Of a stretch of DNA of 64,000 bases, positions 1 through 12,495 are shown piece after piece. A model generated the notes under the pieces. That model did not search any database and was not told the origin of the DNA. It was given only the letters and a program-made list of their open reading frames with translations. The DNA is from Tanypteryx hageni (taxonomy: Eukaryota > Arthropoda > Insecta > Odonata > Petaluridae). Each line of letters begins with the position of its first letter. The first letter of the stretch is position 1. The stretch is from assembly GCA_028673005.1 (NCBI GenBank), contig CM054115.1:3761001-3825000 (forward strand), in the 5' to 3' direction. The position numbers and the translations under genes were made by a program.

Positions 1-134
1 TATCCGTCTTTATCATCCTCCATCCCACTCTCCACCTTTCATTTCCTAACATTCTATTCTCCCTGTTTATTTTCATCCCTTAGGCTCTCCCTCTTTATCT
101 TCCCCATTCCACTCTCATTCTTTCATTTCTTTAA

Positions 135-3100
135 TTGTATCCTCCGACTTCATCGTCCTCCCTATTATTCTCCCACTTTATCTTCTTACATTTTATTGTC
201 CCTTATAATTTTCCTCCCTTCCGCTCTCTCTCTCTTTCACTACCTTCATACTCATGTACGTCTTTTTCATCCTCTCTCCCACGCTCCCGCTTTCATTTCC
301 TAACATTCTATTATCCCTGTTTATTTTCATCCCTTAGGCTCTCCCTCTTTATCTTCCCCATTCCACTCTCATTCTTTCATTTCTTTAATTGTATCCTCCG
401 ACTTCATCGTCCTCCCTCCCATTCTCCTACTTTTTCTTCATTCATTGTATTCTCGCTCATTATTTTCCTCCCTACCGCTCTCTCTCTTTCAGCTCCTTCA
501 TTCTAATATCCGTCTTTATCATCCTCTCTCCCACGCTCCCACTTTCATTTCCTAACATTCTATTCTCCCTGTTTATTTTCATCCCTTAGGCTCTCTCTCT
601 TTATCTTCCCCCTTCCACTCTCATTCTTCCATTTCTTTAATTGTATCCTCCGACTTCATCGTCCTCCCTCCCATTCTCCTACTTTTTCTTCATTCACTGT
701 ATTCTCGCTCATTATTTTCCTCCCTACCGCTCTCTCTCTTTCAGCTCCTTCATTCTAATATCCGTCTTTATCATCCTCCATCCCACTCTCCCACTTTCAT
801 TTCCTAACATTTTATTCTCCCTGTTTATTTTCATCCCTTAGGCTCTCCCTCTTTATCTTCCCCATTCCACTCTCATTCTTTCATTTCTTTAATTGTATCC
901 TCCGACTTCATCGTCCTCCCTCCCATTCTCCTACTTTTTCTTCATTGATTGTATTCTCGCTCATTATTTTCCTCCCTACCGCTCTCTCTCTTTCAGCTCC
1001 TTCATTCTAATATCCGTCTTTATCATCCTCCATCCCACTCTCCCACTTTCATTTCCTAACATTCTATTCTCCCTGTTTATTTTCATCCCTTAGGCTCTCC
1101 CTCTTTATCTTCCCCATTCCACTCTCATTCTTTCATTTCTTTAATTGTATCCTCCGACTTCATCGTCCTCCCTCCCATTCTCCTACTTTTTCTTCATTCA
1201 TTGTATTCTCGCTCATTATTTTCCTCCCTACCGCTCTCTCTCTTTCAGCTCCTTCATTCTAATATCCGTCTTTATCATCCTCCATCCCACTCTCCCACTT
1301 TCATTTCCTAACATTCTATTCTCCCTGTTTATTTTCATCCCTTAGGCTCTCCCTCTTTATCTTCCCCATTCCACTCTCATTCTTTCATTTCTTTAATTGT
1401 ATCCTCCGACTTCATCGTCCTCCCTCCCATTCTCCTACTTTTTCTTCATTCATTGTATTCTCGCTCATTATTTTCCTCCCTACCGCTCTCTCTCTTTCAG
1501 CTCCTTCATTCTAATATCCGTCTTTATCATCCTCCATCCCACTCTCCCACTTTCATTTCCTAACATTCTATTATCCCTGTTTATTTTCATCCCTTAGGCT
1601 CTCCCTCTTTATCTTCCCCCTTCCACTCTCATTCTTCCATTTCTTTAATTGTATCCTCCGACTTCATCGTCCTCCCTCCCATTCTCCTACTTTTTCTTCA
1701 TTCATTGTATTCTCGCTCATTATTTTCCTCCCTACCGCTCTCTCTCTTTCAGCTCCTTCATTCTAATATCCGTCTTTATCATCCTCCATCCCACTCTCCC
1801 ACTTTCATTTCCTAACATTCTATTCTCCCTGTTTATTTTCATCCCTTAGGCTCTCCCTCTTTATCTTCCCCATTCCACTCTCATTCTTTCATTTCTTTAA
1901 TTGTATCCTCCGACTTCATCGTCCTCCCTCCCATTCTCCTACTTTTTCTTCATTCATTGTATTCTCGCTCATTATTTTCCTCCCTACCGCTCTCTCTCTT
2001 TCAGCTCCTTCATTCTAATATCCGTCTTTATCATCCTCCATCCCACTCTCCCACTTTCATTTCCTAACATTCTATTCTCCCTGTTTATTTTCATCCCTTA
2101 GGCTCTCCCTCTTTATCTTCCCCATTCCACTCTCATTCTTTCATTTCTTTAATTGTATCCTCCGACTTCATCGTCCTCCCTACTATTCTCCTACTTTTTC
2201 TTCATTCATTGTATTCTCGCTCATTATTTTCCTCCCTACCGCTCTCTCTCTTTCACTACCTTCATACTCATGTACGTCTTTTTCATCCTCCATCCCACTC
2301 TCCCACTTTCATTTCCTAACATTCTATTCTCCCTGTTTATTTTCATCCCTTAGGCTCTCCCTCTTTATCTTCCCCCTTCCACTCTCATTCTTCCATTTCT
2401 TTAATTGTATCCTCCGACTTCATCGTCCTCCCTCCCATTCTCCTACTTTTTCTTCATTCATTGTATTCTCGCTCATTATTTTCCTCCCTACCGCTCTCTC
2501 TCTTTCAGCTCCTTCATTCTAATATCCGTCTTTATCATCCTCCATCCCACTCTCCCACTTTCATTTCCTAACATTCTATTCTCCCTGTTTATTTTCATCC
2601 CTTAGGCTCTCCCTCTTTATCTTCCCCCTTCCACTCTCATTCTTCCATTTCTTTAATTGTATCCTCCGACTTCATCGTCCTCCCTCCCATTCTCCTACTT
2701 TTTCTTCATTCATTGTATTCTCGCTCATTATTTTCCTCCCTACCGCTCTCTCTCTTTCAGCTCCTTCATTCTTATATCCGTCTTTATCATCCTCCATCCC
2801 ACTCTCCACCTTTCATTTCCTAACATTCTATTCTCCCTGTTTATTTTCATCCCTTAGGCTCTCCCTCTTTATCTTCCCCATTCCACTCTCATTCTTTCAT
2901 TTCTTTAATTGTATCCTCCGACTTCATCGTCCTCCCTATTATTCTCCCACTTTATCTTCTTACATTTTATTGTCCCTTATAATTTTCCTCCCTTCCGCTC
3001 TCTCTCTCTTTCACTACCTTCATACTCATGTACGTCTTTTTCATCCTCTCTCCCACGCTCCCGCTTTCATTTCCTAACATTCTATTATCCCTGTTTATTT

Positions 3101-4170
3101 TCATCCCTTAGGCTCTCCCTCTTTATCTTCCCCATTCCACTCTCATTCTTTCATTTCTTTAATTGTATCCTCCGACTTCATCGTCCTCCCTCCCATTCTC
3201 CTACTTTTTCTTCATTCATTGTATTCTCGCTCATTATTTTCCTCCCTACCGCTCTCTCTCTTTCAGCTCCTTCATTCTAATATCCGTCTTTATCATCCTC
3301 TCTCCCACGCTCCCACTTTCATTTCCTAACATTCTATTCTCCCTGTTTATTTTCATCCCTTAGGCTCTCCCTCTTTATCTTCCCCCTTCCACTCTCATTC
3401 TTCCATTTCTTTAATTGTATCCTCCGACTTCATCGTCCTCCCTCCCATTCTCCTACTTTTTCTTCATTCACTGTATTCTCGCTCATTATTTTCCTCCCTA
3501 CCGCTCTCTCTCTTTCAGCTCCTTCATTCTAATATCCGTCTTTATCATCCTCCATCCCACTCTCCCACTTTCATTTCCTAACATTTTATTCTCCCTGTTT
3601 ATTTTCATCCCTTAGGCTCTCCCTCTTTATCTTCCCCATTCCACTCTCATTCTTTCATTTCTTTAATTGTATCCTCCGACTTCATCGTCCTCCCTCCCAT
3701 TCTCCTACTTTTTCTTCATTGATTGTATTCTCGCTCATTATTTTCCTCCCTACCGCTCTCTCTCTTTCAGCTCCTTCATTCTAATATCCGTCTTTATCAT
3801 CCTCCATCCCACTCTCCCACTTTCATTTCCTAACATTCTATTCTCCCTGTTTATTTTCATCCCTTAGGCTCTCCCTCTTTATCTTCCCCATTCCACTCTC
3901 ATTCTTTCATTTCTTTAATTGTATCCTCCGACTTCATCGTCCTCCCTCCCATTCTCCTACTTTTTCTTCATTCATTGTATTCTCGCTCATTATTTTCCTC
4001 CCTACCGCTCTCTCTCTTTCAGCTCCTTCATTCTAATATCCGTCTTTATCATCCTCCATCCCACTCTCCCACTTTCATTTCCTAACATTCTATTCTCCCT
4101 GTTTATTTTCATCCCTTAGGCTCTCCCTCTTTATCTTCCCCATTCCACTCTCATTCTTTCATTTCTTTAA
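135..4170 (+). repeat. Higher-order repeat block: 11-monomer unit followed by its first five monomers
   Basis: Monomer variants can be ordered by diagnostic changes: A (135, tattattctcccac), B (389, ctctctcccacgctcccac), C (641, cattcactgta), D (893, cattgattgta), then E-K, with I at 2153 (tactattctcc plus catgtacgtc) and K at 2657 (ctccacctttc). The series A-K ends at 2908, and A, B, C, D and E restart at 2909, 3163, 3415, 3667 and 3919. A further A-K series, nearly identical apart from B and C details, runs 4677-7450. A-E recurs at 9721-10981. Such ordered multi-monomer copies are expected from unequal exchange of long blocks, not from amplification of single monomers. Confidence 0.85.
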
Positions 4171-7100
4171 TTGTATCCTCCGACTTCATCGTCCTCCCTA
4201 CTATTCTCCCACTTTATCTTCTTACATTTTATTGTCCCTTATAATTTTCCTCCCTTCCGCTCTCTCTCTCTTTCACTACCTTCATACTCATGTACGTCTT
4301 TTTCATCCTCTCTCCCACTCTCCCACTTTCATTTCCTAACATTCTATTCTCCCTGTTTATTTTCATCCCTTAGGCTCTCCCTCTTTATCTTCCCCCTTCC
4401 ACTCTCATTCTTCCATTTCTTTAATTGTATCCTCCGACTTCATCGTCCTCCCTCCCATTCTCCTACTTTTTCTTCATTCATTGTATTCTCGCTCATTATT
4501 TTCCTCCCTACCGCTCTCTCTCTTTCAGCTCCTTCATTCTTATATCCGTCTTTATCATCCTCCATCCCACTCTCCACCTTTCATTTCCTAACATTCTATT
4601 CTCCCTGTTTATTTTCATCCCTTAGGCTCTCCCTCTTTATCTTCCCCATTCCACTCTCATTCTTTCATTTCTTTAATTGTATCCTCCGACTTCATCGTCC
4701 TCCCTATTATTCTCCCACTTTATCTTCTTACATTTTATTGTCCCTTATAATTTTCCTCCCTTCCGCTCTCTCTCTCTTTCACTACCTTCATACTCATGTA
4801 CGTCTTTTTCATCCTCTCTCCCACGCTCCCGCTTTCATTTCCTAACATTCTATTATCCCTGTTTATTTTCATCCCTTAGGCTCTCCCTCTTTATCTTCCC
4901 CATTCCACTCTCATTCTTTCATTTCTTTAATTGTATCCTCCGACTTCATCGTCCTCCCTCCCATTCTCCTACTTTTTCTTCATTCATTGTATTCTCGCTC
5001 ATTATTTTCCTCCCTACCGCTCTCTCTCTTTCAGCTCCTTCATTCTAATATCCGTCTTTATCATCCTCCATCCCACTCTCCCACTTTCATTTCCTAACAT
5101 TCTATTCTCCCTGTTTATTTTCATCCCTTAGGCTCTCCCTCTTTATCTTCCCCCTTCCACTCTCATTCTTCCATTTCTTTAATTGTATCCTCCGACTTCA
5201 TCGTCCTCCCTCCCATTCTCCTACTTTTTCTTCATTCACTGTATTCTCGCTCATTATTTTCCTCCCTACCGCTCTCTCTCTTTCAGCTCCTTCATTCTAA
5301 TATCCGTCTTTATCATCCTCCATCCCACTCTCCCACTTTCATTTCCTAACATTCTATTCTCCCTGTTTATTTTCATCCCTTAGGCTCTCCCTCTTTATCT
5401 TCCCCATTCCACTCTCATTCTTTCATTTCTTTAATTGTATCCTCCGACTTCATCGTCCTCCCTCCCATTCTCCTACTTTTTCTTCATTGATTGTATTCTC
5501 GCTCATTATTTTCCTCCCTACCGCTCTCTCTCTTTCAGCTCCTTCATTCTAATATCCGTCTTTATCATCCTCCATCCCACTCTCCCACTTTCATTTCCTA
5601 ACATTCTATTCTCCCTGTTTATTTTCATCCCTTAGGCTCTCCCTCTTTATCTTCCCCATTCCACTCTCATTCTTTCATTTCTTTAATTGTATCCTCCGAC
5701 TTCATCGTCCTCCCTCCCATTCTCCTACTTTTTCTTCATTCATTGTATTCTCGCTCATTATTTTCCTCCCTACCGCTCTCTCTCTTTCAGCTCCTTCATT
5801 CTAATATCCGTCTTTATCATCCTCCATCCCACTCTCCCACTTTCATTTCCTAACATTCTATTCTCCCTGTTTATTTTCATCCCTTAGGCTCTCCCTCTTT
5901 ATCTTCCCCATTCCACTCTCATTCTTTCATTTCTTTAATTGTATCCTCCGACTTCATCGTCCTCCCTCCCATTCTCCTACTTTTTCTTCATTCATTGTAT
6001 TCTCGCTCATTATTTTCCTCCCTACCGCTCTCTCTCTTTCAGCTCCTTCATTCTAATATCCGTCTTTATCATCCTCCATCCCACTCTCCCACTTTCATTT
6101 CCTAACATTCTATTATCCCTGTTTATTTTCATCCCTTAGGCTCTCCCTCTTTATCTTCCCCCTTCCACTCTCATTCTTCCATTTCTTTAATTGTATCCTC
6201 CGACATCATCGTCCTCCCTCCCATTCTCCTACTTTTTCTTCATTCATTGTATTCTCGCTCATTATTTTCCTCCCTACCGCTCTCTCTCTTTCAGCTCCTT
6301 CATTCTAATATCCGTCTTTATCATCCTCCATCCCACTCTCCCACTTTCATTTCCTAACATTCTATTCTCCCTGTTTATTTTCATCCCTTAGGCTCTCCCT
6401 CTTTATCTTCCCCATTCCACTCTCATTCTTTCATTTCTTTAATTGTATCCTCCGACTTCATCGTCCTCCCTCCCATTCTCCTACTTTTTCTTCATTCATT
6501 GTATTCTCGCTCATTATTTTCCTCCCTACCGCTCTCTCTCTTTCAGCTCCTTCATTCTAATATCCGTCTTTATCATCCTCCATCCCACTCTCCCACTTTC
6601 ATTTCCTAACATTCTATTCTCCCTGTTTATTTTCATCCCTTAGGCTCTCCCTCTTTATCTTCCCCATTCCACTCTCATTCTTTCATTTCTTTAATTGTAT
6701 CCTCCGACTTCATCGTCCTCCCTACTATTCTCCTACTTTTTCTTCATTCATTGTATTCTCGCTCATTATTTTCCTCCCTACCGCTCTCTCTCTTTCACTA
6801 CCTTCATACTCATGTACGTCTTTTTCATCCTCCATCCCACTCTCCCACTTTCATTTCCTAACATTCTATTCTCCCTGTTTATTTTCATCCCTTAGGCTCT
6901 CCCTCTTTATCTTCCCCCTTCCACTCTCATTCTTCCATTTCTTTAATTGTATCCTCCGACTTCATCGTCCTCCCTCCCATTCTCCTACTTTTTCTTCATT
7001 CATTGTATTCTCGCTCATTATTTTCCTCCCTACCGCTCTCTCTCTTTCAGCTCCTTCATTCTAATATCCGTCTTTATCATCCTCCATCCCACTCTCCCAC

Positions 7101-7702
7101 TTTCATTTCCTAACATTCTATTCTCCCTGTTTATTTTCATCCCTTAGGCTCTCCCTCTTTATCTTCCCCCTTCCACTCTCATTCTTCCATTTCTTTAATT
7201 GTATCCTCCGACTTCATCGTCCTCCCTCCCATTCTCCTACTTTTTCTTCATTCATTGTATTCTCGCTCATTATTTTCCTCCCTACCGCTCTCTCTCTTTC
7301 AGCTCCTTCATTCTTATATCCGTCTTTATCATCCTCCATCCCACTCTCCACCTTTCATTTCCTAACATTCTATTCTCCCTGTTTATTTTCATCCCTTAGG
7401 CTCTCCCTCTTTATCTTCCCCATTCCACTCTCATTCTTTCATTTCTTTAATTGTATCCTCCGACTTCATCGTCCTCCCTCCCATTCTCCTACTTTTTCTT
7501 CATTCATTGTATTCTCGCTCATTATTTTCCTCCCTACCGCTCTCTCTCTTTCAGCTCCTTCATTCTAATATCCGTCTTTATCATCCTCCATCCCACTCTC
7601 CCACTTTCATTTCCTAACATTCTATTCTCCCTGTTTATTTTCATCCCTTAGGCTCTCCCTCTTTATCTTCCCCATTCCACTCTCATTCTTTCATTTCTTT
7701 AA

Positions 7703-10700
7703 TTGTATCCTCCGACTTCATCGTCCTCCCTACTATTCTCCCACTTTATCTTCTTACATTTTATTGTCCCTTATAATTTTCCTCCCTTCCGCTCTCTCTC
7801 TCTTTCACTACCTTCATACTCATGTACGTCTTTTTCATCCTCTCTCCCACTCTCCCACTTTCATTTCCTAACATTCTATTCCCCCTGTTTATTTTCATCC
7901 CTTAGGCTCTCCCTCTTTATCTTCCCCCTTCCACTCTCATTCTTCCATTTCTTTAATTGTATCCTCCGACTTCATCGTCCTCCCTCCCATTCTCCTACTT
8001 TTTCTTCATTCATTGTATTCTCGCTCATTATTTTCCTCCCTACCGCTCTCTCTCTTTCAGCTCCTTCATTCTAATATCCGTCTTTATCATCCTCCATCCC
8101 ACTCTCCCACTTTCATTTCCTAACATTCTATTCTCCCTGTTTATTTTCATCCCTTAGGCTCTCCCTCTTTATCTTCCCCATTCCACTCTCATTCTTTCAT
8201 TTCTTTAATTGTATCCTCCGACTTCATCGTCCTCCCTCCCATTCTCCTACTTTTTCTTCATTCATTGTATTCTCGCTCATTATTTTCCTCCCTACCGCTC
8301 TCTCTCTTTCAGCTCCTTCATTCTAATATCCGTCTTTATCATCCTCCATCCCACTCTCCCACTTTCATTTCCTAACATTCTATTCTCCCTGTTTATTTTC
8401 ATCCCTTAGGCTCTCCCTCTTTATCTTCCCCATTCCACTCTCATTCTTCCATTTCTTTAATTGTATCCTCCGACTTCATCGTCCTCCCTACTATTCTCCT
8501 ACTTTTTCTTCATTCATTGTATTCTCGCTAATTATTTTCCTCCCTACCGCTCTCTCTCTTTCACTACCTTCATACTCATGTACGTCTTTTTCATCCTCCA
8601 TCCCACTCTCCCACTTTCATTTCCTAACATTCTATTCTCCCTGTTTATTTTCATCCCTTAGGCTCTCCCTCTTTATCTTCCCCCTTCCACTCTCATTCTT
8701 CCATTTCTTTAATTGTATCCTCCGACTTCATCGTCCTCCCTCCCATTCTCCTACTTTTTCTTCATTCATTGTATTCTCGCTCATTATTTTCCTCCCTACC
8801 GCTCTCTCTCTTTCAGCTCCTTCATTCTAATATCCGTCTTTATCATCCTCCATCCCACTCTCCCACTTTCATTTCCTAACATTCTATTCTCCCTGTTTAT
8901 TTTCATCCCTTAGGCTCTCCCTCTTTATCTTCCCCCTTCCACTCTCATTCTTCCATTTCTTTAATTGTATCCTCCGACTTCATCGTCCTCCCTCCCATTC
9001 TCCTACTTTTTCTTCATTCATTGTATTCTCGCTCATTATTTTCCTCCCTACCGCTCTCTCTCTTTCAGCTCCTTCATTCTAATATCCGTCTTTATCATCC
9101 TCCATTCCACTCTCCCACTTTCATTTCCTAACATTCTATTCTCCCTGTTTATTTTCATCCCTTAGGCTCTCCCTCTTTATCTTCCCCCTTCCACTCTCAT
9201 TCTTCCATTTCTTTAATTGTATCCTCCGACTTCATCGTCCTCCCTCCCATTCTCCTACTTTTTCTTCATTCATTGTATTCTCGCTCATTATTTTCCTCCC
9301 TACCGCTCTCTCTCTTTCAGCTCCTTCATTCTAATATCCGTCTTTATCATCCTCCATCCCACTCTCCCACTTTCATTTCCTAACATTCTATTCTCCCTGT
9401 TTATTTTCATCCCTTAGGCTCTCCCTCTTTATCTTCCCCCTTCCACTCTCATTCTTCCATTTCTTTAATTGTATCCTCCGACTTCATCGTCCTCCCTCCC
9501 ATTCTCCTACTTTTTCTTCATTCATTGTATTCTCGCTCATTATTTTCCTCCCTACCGCTCTCTCTCTTTCAGCTCCTTCATTCTTATATCCGTCTTTATC
9601 ATCCTCCATCCCACTCTCCACCTTTCATTTCCTAACATTCTATTCTCCCTGTTTATTTTCATCCCTTAGGCTCTCCCTCTTTATCTTCCCCATTCCACTC
9701 TCATTCTTTCATTTCTTTAATTGTATCCTCCGACTTCATCGTCCTCCCTATTATTCTCCCACTTTATCTTCTTACATTTTATTGTCCCTTATAATTTTCC
9801 TCCCTTCCGCTCTCTCTCTCTTTCACTACGTTCATACTCATGTACGTCTTTTTCATCCTCTCTCCCACGCTCCCGCTTTCATTTCCTAACATTCTATTAT
9901 CCCTGTTTATTTTCATCCCTTAGGCTCTCCCTCTTTATCTTCCCCATTCCACTCTCATTCTTTCATTTCTTTAATTGTATCCTCCGACTTCATCGTCCTC
10001 CCTCCCATTCTCCTACTTTTTCTTCATTCATTGTATTCTCGCTCATTATTTTCCTCCCTACCGCTCTCTCTCTTTCAGCTCCTTCATTCTAATATCCGTC
10101 TTTATCATCCTCTCTCCCACGCTCCCACTTTCATTTCCTAACATTCTATTCTCCCTGTTTATTTTCATCCCTTAGGCTCTCCCTCTTTATCTTCCCCCTT
10201 CCACTCTCATTCTTCCATTTCTTTAATTGTATCCTCCGACTTCATCGTCCTCCCTCCCATTCTCCTACTTTTTCTTCATTCACTGTATTCTCGCTCATTA
10301 TTTTCCTCCCTACCGCTCTCTCTCTTTCAGCTCCTTCATTCTAATATCCGTCTTTATCATCCTCCATCCCACTCTCCCACTTTCATTTCCTAACATTTTT
10401 TCTCCCTGTTTATTTTCATCCCTTAGGCTCTCCCTCTTTATCTTCCCCATTCCACTCTCATTCTTTCATTTCTTTAATTGTATCCTCCGACTTCATCGTC
10501 CTCCCTCCCATTCTCCTACTTTTTCTTCATTGATTGTATTCTCGCTCATTATTTTCCTCCCTACCGCTCTCTCTCTTTCAGCTCCTTCATTCTAATATCC
10601 GTCTTTATCATCCTCCATCCCACTCTCCCACTTTCATTTCCTAACATTCTATTCTCCCTGTTTATTTTCATCCCTTAGGCTCTCCCTCTTTATCTTCCCC

Positions 10701-12495
10701 ATTCCACTCTCATTCTTTCATTTCTTTAATTGTATCCTCCGACTTCATCGTCCTCCCTCCCATTCTCCTACTTTTTCTTCATTCATTGTATTCTCGCTCA
10801 TTATTTTCCTCCCTACCGCTCTCTCTCTTTCAGCTCCTTCATTCTAATATCCGTCTTTATCATCCTCCATCCCACTCTCCCACTTTCATTTCCTAACATT
10901 CTATTCTCCCTGTTTATTTTCATCCCTTAGGCTCTCCCTCTTTATCTTCCCCATTCCACTCTCATTCTTTCATTTCTTTAATTGTATCCTCCGACTTCAT
11001 CGTCCTCCCTACTATTCTCCCACTTTATCTTCTTACATTTTATTGTCCCTTATAATTTTCCTCCCTTCCGCTCTCTCTCTCTTTCACTACCTTCATACTC
11101 ATGTACGTCTTTTTCATCCTCTCTCCCACTCTCCCACTTTCATTTCCTAACATTCTATTCCCCCTGTTTATTTTCATCCCTTAGGCTCTCCCTCTTTATC
11201 TTCCCCCTTCCACTCTCATTCTTCCATTTCTTTAATTGTATCCTCCGACTTCATCGTCCTCCCTCCCATTCTCCTACTTTTTCTTCATTCATTGTATTCT
11301 CGCTCATTATTTTCCTCCCTACCGCTCTCTCTCTTTCAGCTCCTTCATTCTAATATCCGTCTTTATCATCCTCCATCCCACTCTCCCACTTTCATTTCCT
11401 AACATTCTATTCTCCCTGTTTATTTTCATCCCTTAGGCTCTCCCTCTTTATCTTCCCCATTCCACTCTCATTCTTTCATTTCTTTAATTGTATCCTCCGA
11501 CTTCATCGTCCTCCCTCCCATTCTCCTACTTTTTCTTCATTCATTGTATTCTCGCTCATTATTTTCCTCCCTACCGCTCTCTCTCTTTCAGCTCCTTCAT
11601 TCTAATATCCGTCTTTATCATCCTCCATCCCACTCTCCCACTTTCATTTCCTAACATTCTATTCTCCCTGTTTATTTTCATCCCTTAGGCTCTCCCTCTT
11701 TATCTTCCCCATTCCACTCTCATTCTTTCATTTCTTTAATTGTATCCTCCGACTTCATCGTCCTCCCTACTATTCTCCTACTTTTTCTTCATTCATTGTA
11801 TTCTCGCTAATTATTTTCCTCCCTACCGCTCTCTCTCTTTCACTACCTTCATACTCATGTACGTCTTTTTCATCCTCCATCCCACTCTCCCACTTTCATT
11901 TCCTAACATTCTATTCTCCCTGTTTATTTTCATCCCTTAGGCTCTCCCTCTTTATCTTCCCCCTTCCACTCTCATTCTTCCATTTCTTTAATTGTATCCT
12001 CCGACTTCATCGTCCTCCCTCCCATTCTCCTACTTTTTCTTCATTCATTGTATTCTCGCTCATTATTTTCCTCCCTACCGCTCTCTCTCTTTCAGCTCCT
12101 TCATTCTAATATCCGTCTTTATCATCCTCCATCCCACTCTCCCACTTTCATTTCCTAACATTCTATTCTCCCTGTTTATTTTCATCCCTTAGGCTCTCCC
12201 TCTTTATCTTCCCCCTTCCACTCTCATTCTTCCATTTCTTTAATTGTATCCTCCGACTTCATCGTCCTCCCTCCCATTCTCCTACTTTTTCTTCATTCAT
12301 TGTATTCTCGCTCATTATTTTCCTCCCTACCGCTCTCTCTCTTTCAGCTCCTTCATTCTAATATCCGTCTTTATCATCCTCCATTCCACTCTCCCACTTT
12401 CATTTCCTAACATTCTATTCTCCCTGTTTATTTTCATTCCTTAGGCTCTCCCTCTTTATCTTCCCAATTCCACTCTCATTCTTTTATTTCTTTAA
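7703..12495 (+). repeat. Second higher-order repeat: two 1.5-kb six-monomer blocks 13 monomers apart
   Basis: The six monomers at 7703-9216 and the six at 10982-12495 share private variants in the same order: attccccctg (7880 and 11158), cgctaattatt (8527 and 11804) and ccattccactctccc (9102 and 12382). The blocks start 3,279 bp apart, that is 13 monomers. The A-E block lies between them. This shows a second register of block duplication inside the same array. Confidence 0.85.
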
